Assembly (NCBI GenBank): GCA_002320245.1 | Contig: DCKD01000087.1 | Coordinates: 124,001-188,000 of the forward strand | Direction of reading: 5' to 3' | DNA: 64,000 nucleotides | Source of the DNA: Lachnospiraceae bacterium UBA1683 | GTDB lineage: Bacteria; Bacillota; Clostridia; Lachnospirales; Lachnospiraceae | In this document: positions 1 to 8,908 of the stretch, one piece after another | How positions within the stretch are numbered: position 1 is the first letter of the stretch | How the letters are laid out: each line of letters starts with the position of its first letter | Notes under the pieces: model-generated | What the model was told of the DNA's origin: nothing | The model's input: the letters and a program-made list of their open reading frames with translations, nothing else | Databases searched by the model: none | Translations under genes and position numbers: made by a program

Positions 1-362
1 CCGGCATTGTACTGAGTCAATGCCGACGGGTGCAGCACCGGGTCTACCCACTTCACCTTGATTTTTCCGGAAAGTCCGGCATATTTGCTTAGAAATGTCG
101 TAATTCTGTCATCGGTCTCATCTTTCACCGCGAGCACAGTCATTGTGACATCCTGATTCAGCCCTTTGAGCAAATCCCTGCTCGTATCGCTGATTTCATA
201 GATTTTTGTGCTGCTCACATCAATATTACGGTATTTCTCCGGGAGCTGCCCGATAATCAGGTTTGCAACTACTACAATGGCAATGACAACCGCCGTTGCG
301 CCAACGCTGAATGCTCCCTGCTTTGTTCCTGTTGTCCGAAATAATTTTTTTACCTTTTCCAC
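1..362 (-). CDS. GldG-like ABC transporter auxiliary protein, partial (3' end outside window)
   Basis: The first 120 or so residues of a protein running off the left edge. It starts at GTG (362-360), with an AGGAGG ribosome site 6 nt upstream that overlaps the permease stop. A short basic N-terminus is followed by one hydrophobic segment (about residues 18-38) and then an extracytoplasmic region. This matches the family of GldG-like auxiliary subunits encoded beside ABC-2 export permeases, which have an N-terminal anchor and a large outer domain. It lies 12 nt behind the permease in an ATPase-permease-auxiliary operon, and the order supports the call as much as the sequence does. The transported substrate cannot be told from the sequence. 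Family assignment is likely; function is inferred. Confidence 0.7.
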   Translation of the reverse strand, partial: MEKVKKLFRTTGTKQGAFSVGATAVVIAIVVVANLIIGQLPEKYRNIDVSSTKIYEISDTSRDLLKGLNQDVTMTVLAVKDETDDRITTFLSKYAGLSGKIKVKWVDPVLHPSALTQYNA

Positions 363-374
363 GATGCGGCCCTC

Positions 375-1241
375 CTAACTCCAACGTCTTTTCTGAATGG
401 CCTGTATCGTCAGAAATACAAACACGATAATAACCGACAGATACAGCATAATACCGGTGATATCCACAATATGGCTATTGGTGATATCTGTGAATACATC
501 AGCCAGCGCCAGTTTACCAAGCAGCTTTGACAGAAGATTTTCAAAGAGGCTGGATTTTACAATATATGCAATGGCGCAGCCGGCAACCGCAATCACCTCC
601 AAAACGGCTCCCAGCATCCAGTTTTCCGTCATGTGGTAAATGTATAATACAATCAGGCTCAGAATCAAAATCAACCCAATCATGCACGCTACCGCTGAGG
701 AAGGCAGGAATCCGATAATCCCGTTCCACAGATACAACGCCAGCAAGACACCAAACGTACTGATAAATGCGATAATCTGGCTCTCTGTCAACGCCGACAT
801 AAACATTCCGATTGCCACATACACACAGCCTAACAGGAAGAATACTGCGATGGAAATATAATCCACCTTCAGGTATGCCGTTCCGTTCATTTTAATTATC
901 AATGGAAACAGACAGAAAATAAGATTCGGTATTGCTACAACCGTCACCATTGCAAAATATTTTCCCAGAACTACTTTTGTCAGGCTTACCGGTGCGGTCA
1001 AGAGCATCTGGTCTGTCTTGTTCCTCCGTTCCTCCGCAAAACTCCGCATCGAAACCAGGGGAATTCCCACGATAAACACAATCAATGAGCCTGACAGTGT
1101 ATAGGAGAAATACGGATATCCCGCGTTTAAATTATATGCAGTAAAATAAATTCCTGTAAATGCCACAAGAAATGCGACAAATACGCATCCAACCATGGAT
1201 TGGAAATACGCTTTCAGTTCTCTTTTATAAATCGCCAGCAT
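375..1241 (-). CDS. ABC-2 type export permease
   Basis: A 288-residue integral membrane protein with about six hydrophobic segments and a cytoplasmic N-terminus (MLAIYKRELKAYFQS). This is typical of ABC-2 permeases of the GldF/NatB type. The SMRSFAEERRNKTDQMLLT stretch near residue 65-83 corresponds to the conserved cytoplasmic loop, in which the EERRxxT pattern is common. Its 5' end overlaps the 3' end of the ATPase gene by 17 nt, so the two are translationally coupled, and the GldG-like gene follows after 12 nt. It would form the membrane channel of an export complex with the ATPase encoded upstream. Substrate unknown. Confidence 0.85.
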   Translation of the reverse strand: MLAIYKRELKAYFQSMVGCVFVAFLVAFTGIYFTAYNLNAGYPYFSYTLSGSLIVFIVGIPLVSMRSFAEERRNKTDQMLLTAPVSLTKVVLGKYFAMVTVVAIPNLIFCLFPLIIKMNGTAYLKVDYISIAVFFLLGCVYVAIGMFMSALTESQIIAFISTFGVLLALYLWNGIIGFLPSSAVACMIGLILILSLIVLYIYHMTENWMLGAVLEVIAVAGCAIAYIVKSSLFENLLSKLLGKLALADVFTDITNSHIVDITGIMLYLSVIIVFVFLTIQAIQKRRWS

Positions 1242-2184
1242 CGCGATACACCTCCTCTCCCTGCGTCAGTTCCATAAAGATTTCTTCCAGACTTGCTTTG
1301 GAAGCCTTCATCTCCAGAAGTGGACATTTTTCTCCGGCAAACGCAAAAAATACCTGTTCCCGGATGTCTGCCCCGTTCTTCGTCTCTATTTTCGCACGGG
1401 CGATTCCATCCTTTTGTATATCGATTTCTAATTTTGCAATATCGTCCACCAATGACAGAATCGAGCGAATCTTCTCCGGGGCTGCCTTCGCCTCAATCTC
1501 CAGACCTTCCGTACCGTTCATCCGTTTTTCCAGATTCTCAGGCGTGTCACTTGCCACCAGCTTTCCTTTGGAAATAATCAGGATATAATCACATACTTCC
1601 CGCACTTCCGCCAGGATATGGGAACTTAAAACTACCGTATGTTTTTTAGACAGATTCCGAATCAATTCCCGGATTTCGACAATCTGCTTTGGATCCAGCC
1701 CAACGGTAGGTTCATCCAGAATAATAATATCCGGGAATCCAAGGATAGCCTGCGCCAGCCCGACTCTCTGTCTGTAACCTTTGGACAGATTCTTAATCAG
1801 ACGCATCTGGACATCCATCAGCTTTGTCAGTTTCATCACTTCTTCGATGGCAGACTCCCTCTCACCCTTCGGTATCCTCTTCAATTCTGCCGCAAATTCC
1901 AGATACTCCTGCACCGTCATGTCCGTGTAAAGCGGCGGCAGCTCCGGCAAATATCCAATGTGTTTCTTCGCCTCTTCCGGTTCCTTCAATATGTCATGCC
2001 CGTCAATCAGAACCGCCCCTTCTGTCGCGCCCAGATATCCGGTCATGATGTTCATCGTTGTTGATTTTCCTGCTCCGTTAGGACCAAGAAAGCCGTAGAT
2101 TTTCCCCGGTTCCAATCGGAAATCCAGGTGGTCTACAGCCAGATGGTTTCCGTACTTCTTCACTAAATTCTTTACCTCTATCAA
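1225..2184 (-). CDS. ABC transporter ATP-binding subunit
   Basis: The nucleotide-binding subunit of the export system. The Walker A motif GPNGAGKS lies near residue 36, the ABC signature appears as LSKGYRQRVGLAQAI, Walker B is IIILDEPTVGLDP, and the switch His is in VLSSH. A C-terminal domain of about 80 residues follows, as in NatA/GldA-like ATPases. The frame is open 37 codons further upstream, but the ribosome site (AGGGAGGT) sits 7 nt before a TTG at 2184, and the protein from there begins LIEVKNLVKKYG, the usual family start; I take the TTG. This gives 319 residues. First gene of a three-gene minus-strand operon. Confidence 0.9.
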   Translation of the reverse strand: MIEVKNLVKKYGNHLAVDHLDFRLEPGKIYGFLGPNGAGKSTTMNIMTGYLGATEGAVLIDGHDILKEPEEAKKHIGYLPELPPLYTDMTVQEYLEFAAELKRIPKGERESAIEEVMKLTKLMDVQMRLIKNLSKGYRQRVGLAQAILGFPDIIILDEPTVGLDPKQIVEIRELIRNLSKKHTVVLSSHILAEVREVCDYILIISKGKLVASDTPENLEKRMNGTEGLEIEAKAAPEKIRSILSLVDDIAKLEIDIQKDGIARAKIETKNGADIREQVFFAFAGEKCPLLEMKASKASLEEIFMELTQGEEVYRDAGDL

Positions 2185-2291
2185 GATTTTACCTCCCTGT
2201 CTACGATTCTGATTTGCCAAAAATAACGGTAACAGAATTTTGTGAAATTTTTGTGTTATAACTGTGAGGATGTTTTGAAGAAATAAAGTTC

Positions 2292-2334
2292 GCAAAGGGG
2301 ACAGTCCCTTCTGAGAAGGGACTGTCCCCTTTGC
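2292..2334. repeat. Palindromic repeat family P1, copy 1
   Basis: A perfect inverted repeat with two 21-nt arms around a single central G. Each arm has the core AAAGGGGACAGTCCCTTCT. Near-identical copies lie at 13299-13337 and 27445-27485, and a half copy at 40079-40100. It lies between sbcC and the ABC operon. It could fold into a long hairpin and act as a terminator for sbcC, but it has no strong T-run. Its repetition indicates a dispersed REP/MITE-like element. Confidence 0.85.
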
Positions 2335-2353
2335 GTTCCATTTTCAGAATATT

Positions 2354-5089
2354 CTACAAATTCCACTTTGCAGTGCTTCCCCGCTCTGTTTTTGTAACGT
2401 TCAATTGCCAGTCTATCTGCTCTTTTAATTCATTGACATGGGAAATGATTCCCACCAGTGCCTTTTCTCCTGCCAGCTCTTTCAGAATCTGAATTGCCCG
2501 TTCACGGGATGCGTCATCCAGTGAGCCGAATCCTTCATCGACAAACATCGTCTCCAGACTGACGGCCCCAACTGTGTTCTGCACGATATCTGCCAGCCCG
2601 AGTGCCATCGATAACGCCGCCATAAAGGACTCACCACCTGAAAGTGTCTTTACATCCCGTGTGGTATCGCTTACAAGATGGTATACGTCCAAGTCCAATC
2701 CTGCCTGTCCCTGACTGCTCAGGTTTTTCATCTCGCGGCACTGCAAAATGAATTCATTCGACGTCATCCGTGCCAGCCTTCGGTTCGCAGCGTGGACAAT
2801 CTGTTTGAAATACTTCCTCTGAACGTAAGTTTCAAAGTCTAATTTTACACTGCCCGGCAGCGTTCCGTTTGCGGTCCGGCTCAGATTGTTTACAAGCTCG
2901 TACTGCTGCTGAAGGTTTCCTTTTGTCTCTGCATACGTTTTGAGATTTTTACGTGCCTCACGGTTTTTGACATTGATGCTGTGATGGTGCATCTGTTCCG
3001 ATTTCCACCTCCGGAGTTCCGCCGTAATTCTTTTCGAATCGTCTTTGTCTGTCTGGATATCCGCTGTCTCTTTCCCTTTTGTCTGCTGCCGTAATGTCTG
3101 GATTTTCGTCGCTGACCGGAGCACTTCCTGCTCATAATCCTGCAATTCCTTCTCCTGACTGCCGCGCAACGGAATCCACTGTTTCGCCTGTTCATAAGAC
3201 AGCATATCAAATTTCTGGTTCTGCAATTCTTTGTCAAATGCATTTTTCTCTGTTTTCTGCTTTATAAGAAGCTCTTCTGCCTGCTGCCTGCGGCTTTCCA
3301 GCAACCCAGTCCTATGCGTCCTCTCTTCGGCTAATTTCTGCACCTGTTTCTCCAACGCGCTATAAGTTTCCTGTAAAGTTTCCTGCTCCTTTTTCAGCAC
3401 ACTCAACTTCTGACGGACGCTCTGCTCATTCCGGTTTTCATCTAGTCCCGCCTCGCCAAGAGCACTCTGAAGCTGCGCCCTTTCCGCCTCCCAACTGCTT
3501 TTTGCCTGCTGAAATTGTTCTGTTGCTGCGCTTCTCTCTTTTTCTGCCGCATCGCGCCGGGCTTTTGCCCCTTCTACGTCCTGCTGCCGAGGCGCATCCA
3601 CCCCGGGCACAGCAAGCCTGGGATGCGAAACAGAACCGCATACCGGACAAGGTTCTCCGTCTTTTAATTCTTTTGCAAGGATTCCCGCCTGTTCCTCAAA
3701 AAATCTCTGATAAAGCGTTTCATATTCCTCCGACGCCTGTTGGCTTATCTCCATACATCGCTTTAATTTCCCCGCTGCTTTCCTCTTTTCCTCCTCCAGC
3801 ATACGCACCCGCCCGTATCCGGGCAGCAGGCCAGCCAGACGAATAGTCTGCCGCTGTAAGACCGGAGCTTTTTCTTCCCAGAACGTTTTTACCTGTTCAT
3901 ATTGCGCGCGCGTCTGCCGTTCTGTCTCTGCCTGTGACTCCAGCCACATCTGCAGCTCCTCCGCCTTCTGTCTTGCCTCTTGCAAATCCGTACGGGCTGC
4001 CTGATATGCCCGCTCCGGTATCAGCACTTTCTCCGCCCTTTTTGCGGCATCTATCCGGTTTCTCGTCTCTTCGGCACGTTCCTTCTCCTGCGCCAGCGCC
4101 GCAGCCTTTTCCTCTTCTTCCTTCAGTAAATCAAACAGCTTATTCACTTCCTCCTGACGCTGAATTTTCAAATTCAGTTCTTCGGATTGTTTCTGCAATG
4201 CAGCGGTCCTCAACTCCGCAGTTTTTTCCCACTGTCTGCCAAGCTCAATGACACGGCCGAGGAGCTCCACAGTTTCCGAAAGCGGCGGCATATCTAATCC
4301 GAGCAGCGAATCCCACTGTCGGTAGATTTCATCCGGACTTACATCTTTGGCTGTTTCATCATCAGGCTGTATTTCCATACTTTTTCCACAATCCAATGCA
4401 GATTTCTCATTCTTATCCACAATCTCCGGGAGTTCTACACGTTCCATCTCCCTCAGGCAGTCTTTTCGGTTCTCCTCCAGCCGAATATACAATTGTTTTG
4501 CTGATTCTTTTAGTTCTTCCTGCACCTGCCAGTATAATTTTGTCTGGAAAATCTGTGAAAATATTTTCTTTCGCTCTTTTGATTCTGCGTGCAGAAGTTT
4601 TAGGAAATCTCCCTGCGCAATCATTGCAATCTGCGTAAACTGATTCACATCCAGCCCGACAATCTCTTCTATTTTCTGGTCGGTTTCCCGTTTCTTCCCG
4701 CGGAACTCTTTTCCGTCCGGCAACAAAAGACTGACTCCGGATGCCTCTTTTACATACCGTGGTGAACCGTCCGCCATACGTCGTTTTCCAACCCGCATAT
4801 ATTCAGGATTTCTACGGATTGTGTAGTCTTGCCCATGATAAGAAAAGACATATTCCACATAGGTATCCGCATCCTCTGCGGCATACTGGCTGCGCATCAT
4901 ACTTCCCTCACGTTTCCCGCCACTCGTCCGGCCATAGAGTGCATACGTGATTGCATCAAAAATTGTTGTTTTTCCCGCGCCGGTATCTCCGGTAATCAGG
5001 AACAGCCCCCGATCCAGTCCGGAAAAGTCTATCACCTCTGCCCCTGCATAAGAGCCAAATGCAGACATGGTTAATCGAATAGGTTTCAT
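2354..5089 (-). CDS. sbcC: Exonuclease subunit SbcC (SMC-like ATPase)
   Basis: The ATPase/coiled-coil subunit of the SbcCD (Mre11-Rad50-like) nuclease, which opens DNA hairpins and processes double-strand ends. The N-terminal Walker A reads TGDTGAGKTT (about residue 33). Long Gln/Glu/Lys-rich coiled coils run from about 180 to 720 and are interrupted by a zinc hook, CPVCGS, near residue 480. The C-terminal lobe has the ABC signature LSGGESFMAALSMALGLAD and a Walker B/D-loop ending in VDEGFGSLDD. At 911 residues it is somewhat shorter than the roughly 1000-1050 usual for SbcC, through shorter coils. The start codon overlaps the sbcD stop (ATGA), so the two subunits are translationally coupled. 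Confidence 0.95.
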   Translation of the reverse strand: MKPIRLTMSAFGSYAGAEVIDFSGLDRGLFLITGDTGAGKTTIFDAITYALYGRTSGGKREGSMMRSQYAAEDADTYVEYVFSYHGQDYTIRRNPEYMRVGKRRMADGSPRYVKEASGVSLLLPDGKEFRGKKRETDQKIEEIVGLDVNQFTQIAMIAQGDFLKLLHAESKERKKIFSQIFQTKLYWQVQEELKESAKQLYIRLEENRKDCLREMERVELPEIVDKNEKSALDCGKSMEIQPDDETAKDVSPDEIYRQWDSLLGLDMPPLSETVELLGRVIELGRQWEKTAELRTAALQKQSEELNLKIQRQEEVNKLFDLLKEEEEKAAALAQEKERAEETRNRIDAAKRAEKVLIPERAYQAARTDLQEARQKAEELQMWLESQAETERQTRAQYEQVKTFWEEKAPVLQRQTIRLAGLLPGYGRVRMLEEEKRKAAGKLKRCMEISQQASEEYETLYQRFFEEQAGILAKELKDGEPCPVCGSVSHPRLAVPGVDAPRQQDVEGAKARRDAAEKERSAATEQFQQAKSSWEAERAQLQSALGEAGLDENRNEQSVRQKLSVLKKEQETLQETYSALEKQVQKLAEERTHRTGLLESRRQQAEELLIKQKTEKNAFDKELQNQKFDMLSYEQAKQWIPLRGSQEKELQDYEQEVLRSATKIQTLRQQTKGKETADIQTDKDDSKRITAELRRWKSEQMHHHSINVKNREARKNLKTYAETKGNLQQQYELVNNLSRTANGTLPGSVKLDFETYVQRKYFKQIVHAANRRLARMTSNEFILQCREMKNLSSQGQAGLDLDVYHLVSDTTRDVKTLSGGESFMAALSMALGLADIVQNTVGAVSLETMFVDEGFGSLDDASRERAIQILKELAGEKALVGIISHVNELKEQIDWQLNVTKTERGSTAKWNL

Positions 5090-6261
5090 ATGGCATTCTC
5101 CTCCCGTTTACCGATACGTTCGAACACCTGAATAAGAATCTTCTGCTCTTCGGGTGTCATCTCCCGCCCCTGCATCTCTACATAGAATTCCCCGAATACC
5201 GTCATCGGATTAGATAACTCCGCCTCGTCGTCCAATGCCTCCAGTTTCTGTCTCGTCCTTGTATTGTCCATCCGCACTTCCAGAATATGCGTATATACCC
5301 GCTCCAACTGTTCTTTCGGCCGATACGGGTCCACCTCGTCCGTCAGTGTCACACTGATGTAGTCATCCCGGTTTTCCGGACGCGCCGATTCCAGGATTTC
5401 TTCCAGCCCACCGCGCACCTTCCGTACATCCCGCAACGGATGCAGAGGAAAAGTCTCCACCTGCACTGCATCCCCTTTTTTCCCAAGTGTCACCATATGC
5501 AGCGACTTTTCCTGATTCCATTCACTGACCGAGTATTTGAGCAGCGTTCCACAGTAGCGGACATGCGCTGCCCCGGCTTCCTGTGCACCGTGCAAATGTC
5601 CAAGCGCCGCATAATCAAACTTCCGGATACCCCTACTGTCAATGCGGTCAAGTCCCCCGACCGAAAAGCTTTCCGAGTCACAGGTGGCTGCCTCCTGCCC
5701 GCTGCCCGTGTAAAACTGATGGGAAATCAGCACATTACGCGCATCCCAGTCAATATGCTCCCGTTCTATCATCTGCTCCACTGCCGCCTGATAACTTTCC
5801 GGTATTTTCTCCGGAAACACCCCACGGACATACCCCGGTTTTAAAAACGGAAGGAAATAAAAATGAACCATTCCGTTTTCATCTTCCAACGTAAGTTTTT
5901 TCAGGAATTTTGTCTCATCCTGCGGTACATTTCCCGCAATATAAATGTTCTGCTTTTTTAGTATCTCACAGGCGTAATCCAACCGCTGTGCAGAATCATG
6001 ATTTCCCGCAATCATCAAAACCGGAATCGACGGTTTCACCTCCGAGAGCGCCGTCAGGAATTCATCAAACACTGCGACCGCCTCCGCTGAGGGAACCGAT
6101 TTGTCATAGATGTCTCCCGCAATAACGACCGCATCCGGACGCAGTTTTTCTGCATACGAAACCACTTCCCGCAAAATATGCTCCTGATCTTCTTTTAAGT
6201 TATAATAATGCAATTGTTTTCCAATATGCAAATCCGATAAATGAAAAAATCTCATCGTCAT
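5086..6261 (-). CDS. sbcD: Exonuclease subunit SbcD (metallophosphoesterase nuclease)
   Basis: The Mre11-like nuclease subunit. Metal-binding motifs appear in order: SDLHIGK near the N-terminus, AGDIYDK, AGNHDS, and GHLHGAQ after SHQF. The C-terminal part is the SbcD capping region. Two in-frame ATGs lie at the 5' end (6261 and 6255). The AGGAA ribosome site almost touches the first and is well spaced from the second, so translation may begin at MRFFHLSDLH (6255). It forms a two-gene operon with sbcC, with a 4-nt overlap. Length 389-391 residues is normal. The metal-dependent nuclease function is family knowledge. Confidence 0.95.
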   Translation of the reverse strand: MTMRFFHLSDLHIGKQLHYYNLKEDQEHILREVVSYAEKLRPDAVVIAGDIYDKSVPSAEAVAVFDEFLTALSEVKPSIPVLMIAGNHDSAQRLDYACEILKKQNIYIAGNVPQDETKFLKKLTLEDENGMVHFYFLPFLKPGYVRGVFPEKIPESYQAAVEQMIEREHIDWDARNVLISHQFYTGSGQEAATCDSESFSVGGLDRIDSRGIRKFDYAALGHLHGAQEAGAAHVRYCGTLLKYSVSEWNQEKSLHMVTLGKKGDAVQVETFPLHPLRDVRKVRGGLEEILESARPENRDDYISVTLTDEVDPYRPKEQLERVYTHILEVRMDNTRTRQKLEALDDEAELSNPMTVFGEFYVEMQGREMTPEEQKILIQVFERIGKREENAI

Positions 6262-6331
6262 TTCCTTTCTGCTACAAACGCAGACATTTGCAATACTCCC
6301 AATCCGCCAGAACTACCGGAGCACGGTTACC

Positions 6332-8035
6332 CTACAGCCCAAGTCCGCGGTACCGGTTCAGACATGCAAACAGTTCCTGTGCCCGGGGCATCGCAAGATT
6401 CGCCACGCTGGATGTACTCTCGCAGATTGCGGCAAGCCCGTCTTCTTCCAGCTTCCTCTCCATTGCTTCCACTACCTGCCGGATTGTATGCTTCCCATCC
6501 AGCAAATGCTTTTGTGCATACCGCACACAGTATCCAAGCGCACTGACCTGTTCGCTGTCTGGCAACTGCTCCACATACCGCAGGTCAATCGTATCGCGGT
6601 TAATTTGCACTGCCTCTTTTCCAAGCGTCTTCATTTTAATCCGGTCATTTCCCCGGAATGCTTTATTCTGCATTGGTCGTCTGTCAAATACCGGCGCCTC
6701 CGCCTTATCTTCCAGACCGCTCAACGCCGGGAAATGCTCCGCCTCCCTCTTAGCCATCGCTGTGATTTCTTTTGGCACATAGCGGTCCATCTGGATAATT
6801 GTATCCGCAATATGAAAATATGCGCCTGAACTGCCCGCCACAATCACGGTGGAAACACCATAATTCTCATACAATTCACGAATCCGGTCGATAAACGGTG
6901 TAATCGGCTCCATATCGCGATGAATTACCCTCTGCATCAGTTCATCCCGAATCATGAAATTTGTCGCACTTGTATCCTCGTCAATCAGGAGTGCTTTCGC
7001 CCCTGCCTCCAGACTCTCCACGACATTTGCCGCCTGAGACGTACTTCCGCTTGCATCTTCGGTATAAAACCCTTTCGTCTCTTTCCCATTCGGCAAGTCA
7101 TTGATAAACATGGAAATATCCGTCTTCTTAATACTGCGTCCGTCCTCGGCACGTATTTTCATTGCAGAGGCATCCGTAATCACATACTCTCTGCCATCTC
7201 CGCAGATATGATTGTAAACGCCCAGTTCCAATGCCTTCAGCAATGTAGACTTTCCGTGATATCCGCCGCCGACAACCAGTGTGATTCCTCTGCGAATCCC
7301 CATGCCCGCAATCAATCCTTTGTGCGGCAGATGCATCTCTACCTCCAGTTCCCGCGGGGATCGGAACGGAACCGCCCCTTTCATCGGCCGGGAAGAAACC
7401 CCCGATTCGCGCGGCAGGACTGCTCCGTTCGCAACAAATGCAACCAGATTCTGTTTTCCCAATTCTGCCCGGATATATTGCTGGTCCTCCGCCAGCTCAA
7501 TCGTTTCCTGCACCCGCTTTTTATCGCAGGTCTTAAAATACAACGAACACCCGACACACTCCGGAAGGAATTGGAACAGGATTTTTTCCAGCTCCCGTGC
7601 ATTGATGGTTCTCCCGTTCGCCGGGAAACCGATTTCCAAGCGCACTGTGATGTCACCGCTCTTTGCATCCATCTCACATGCGGTCCGTTCCAGCACTTCC
7701 TGTCCGCATCTGCTGATAGAAATCAGGCCGCTTTTTCCGGAACCTTTCGCCTTGAACGCATACTTCTCCGCAGCCCGGCCAAACTGCCGTGTCAGATAAT
7801 CCTGCAATGCAATCCTCTGATATTTTCCACAATAGAATTCCTTTGGAAATCCCGCAATCCTGCCTTTCATATGCACACTTACCCTTGACGGGGACGCAAA
7901 TGGATCTCCCTGCACATGGTCGATGGAAAGAACAAATCCCGGAAACTGATACTGTCCTTTCGCGTCCTTATACGCCGGATAACTCTTATGATCAATCCGC
8001 TTTAATAAATTTCTTAAATCTTCCGCTGTCTGCAT
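6332..8035 (-). CDS. Predicted ABC-class P-loop ATPase (COG3044 family)
   Basis: A 567-residue soluble protein of the little-studied ABC_ATPase family (COG3044). An N-terminal domain of about 230 residues precedes the nucleotide-binding part: Walker A VVGGGYHGKSTLLKALE (about 250-266), a YVITDAS segment, and a Walker B-like ALLIDEDTSATNFMIRD (about 345-361). The family is known for an unusual P-loop and no membrane partner, and none is seen here. It is not obviously in an operon: 70 nt separate it from sbcD, and a decayed ORF lies upstream. No function is established for the family; RNA or nucleic-acid related roles have been suggested but cannot be judged from this sequence. Confidence 0.8.
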   Translation of the reverse strand: MQTAEDLRNLLKRIDHKSYPAYKDAKGQYQFPGFVLSIDHVQGDPFASPSRVSVHMKGRIAGFPKEFYCGKYQRIALQDYLTRQFGRAAEKYAFKAKGSGKSGLISISRCGQEVLERTACEMDAKSGDITVRLEIGFPANGRTINARELEKILFQFLPECVGCSLYFKTCDKKRVQETIELAEDQQYIRAELGKQNLVAFVANGAVLPRESGVSSRPMKGAVPFRSPRELEVEMHLPHKGLIAGMGIRRGITLVVGGGYHGKSTLLKALELGVYNHICGDGREYVITDASAMKIRAEDGRSIKKTDISMFINDLPNGKETKGFYTEDASGSTSQAANVVESLEAGAKALLIDEDTSATNFMIRDELMQRVIHRDMEPITPFIDRIRELYENYGVSTVIVAGSSGAYFHIADTIIQMDRYVPKEITAMAKREAEHFPALSGLEDKAEAPVFDRRPMQNKAFRGNDRIKMKTLGKEAVQINRDTIDLRYVEQLPDSEQVSALGYCVRYAQKHLLDGKHTIRQVVEAMERKLEEDGLAAICESTSSVANLAMPRAQELFACLNRYRGLGL

Positions 8036-8126
8036 TGTGTTATTCCTCCTGTCTCTCTGCTGTCTCTTTCTTACCTCTTTGCTGTCTGTTTCCTGTTCTA
8101 TCTGCTGTCTCCTTCCTGTTTTTTCC
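8036..8126. repeat. Low-complexity CTGCTGTCTC-like direct repeats
   Basis: About 60 nt (8052-8116) made of imperfect repeats of a CTGCTGTCTCCT-like unit immediately upstream of the COG3044 ATPase gene. Four or five degenerate units are visible. A clean ribosome site for the ATPase lies next to its start. No function is evident; replication slippage is a plausible origin. Confidence 0.45.
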
Positions 8127-8585
8127 TTACTCCTCTTGCATATACATTACCAAGCAATCTACCACAACTATTGATTCCGACTCAGGCTCTTCTATATTTG
8201 CTTTTGCACTGACTGTATAATCCATCGGACTTAACAATGGCTGTAAGTCAAACTCCTGAGGGACCAGCCTTCCTTTCCATATTACCAGTTCCTCTGCTTT
8301 TTCATAATAATGCCGCGTCACTCCGCCAACCGTGCCCTGCAATGCCGGGGTGCTTTCCATGATATCAATCGACACCACCGGATAATCCGCTAGCCTTTTC
8401 CCTGCCTGTATTCCGTGTTCCTGCAAAAAACGATAGGTGTTTTCAAAGGAGCGATACACAATGATATCTGCACAAGATATTCCACGGGAAAATGTACGAT
8501 ACTCGCGGCGCTGGTTGCCGCAACTGCCAAAAGGAATAGCTCCGCCAGCTTTCCAAATCCGCTTAGCCCAAACATTCCAACGGTT
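8127..8585 (-). pseudogene. Unrecognised ORF, truncated at its 5' end by repeat R1
   Basis: An open frame ends in MYMQEE and a stop at 8127 and can be read back without interruption to a TAA at 8586-8588, inside repeat R1. No start codon in it has a convincing ribosome site; the best alternative (GTG at 8459) would give only 110 residues. The readable upstream part (WAKRIWKAGGAIPFGSCG and onward) has the composition of real protein. The simplest reading is a gene that lost its N-terminal part when R1 was inserted or when a deletion ended at R1. I do not recognise the family. The final third is acidic and has no membrane segment. Confidence 0.45.
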
Positions 8586-8622
8586 TTATGTGTTGGATGC
8601 TCGCATAAGCATAAACCGTTGC
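8582..8622. repeat. Dispersed repeat R1, copy 1
   Basis: The stretch GGTTTTATGTGTTGGATGC plus a few more bases recurs at 31714-31740 with one C/T difference. The ends here (GGTTTTAT and CATAAACC) are roughly inverted. In both places it abuts a broken gene. Probably part of a small dispersed element. The remaining 8623-8750 has no gene I can support. Confidence 0.6.
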
Positions 8623-8751
8623 ACTAGTCCTATGGTACATGAATTTTCCATTTTTTTCAACAGAGACTATAGATATCTTCGCACTTACGGATATGCTCAT
8701 AGTTTCCGTCGGTCCCACATCACTGAATCCTCGTTTCGTTAAATATCTGCT

Positions 8752-8793
8752 TAAAAAAAGAGAGACGGACGCATATTTCCGGCATCCATCTCC
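8752..8793 (-). terminator. Probable glnA terminator
   Basis: On the minus strand, GAGATGGATGC pairs with GCGTCCGTCTC (with G-U pairs) around a 9-nt loop and is followed by seven T residues. It lies about 115 nt after the glnA stop, so glnA would have a fairly long 3' UTR. Nothing else is seen between 8793 and 8908. Confidence 0.7.
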
Positions 8794-8908
8794 CTTTTAT
8801 CTCTCTTCTATAATATATCGTTCCTGCCCGGAATTTTCAAATGAACATCCTTTTTCCGAATCCCAGGGCGTGACTCACTGCTGACGAAAAGAAATCTTCA
8901 AACACGCT

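Noticed and set aside
6920..7888. 322-codon plus-strand open frame opposite the COG3044 ATPase gene
   Set aside because: The minus-strand ATPase has clear family motifs; the plus frame shows none.
8390..8575. 61-codon hydrophobic minus-strand frame as a small membrane protein
   Set aside because: It overlaps the better supported truncated frame, has no ribosome site and begins beside repeat R1.
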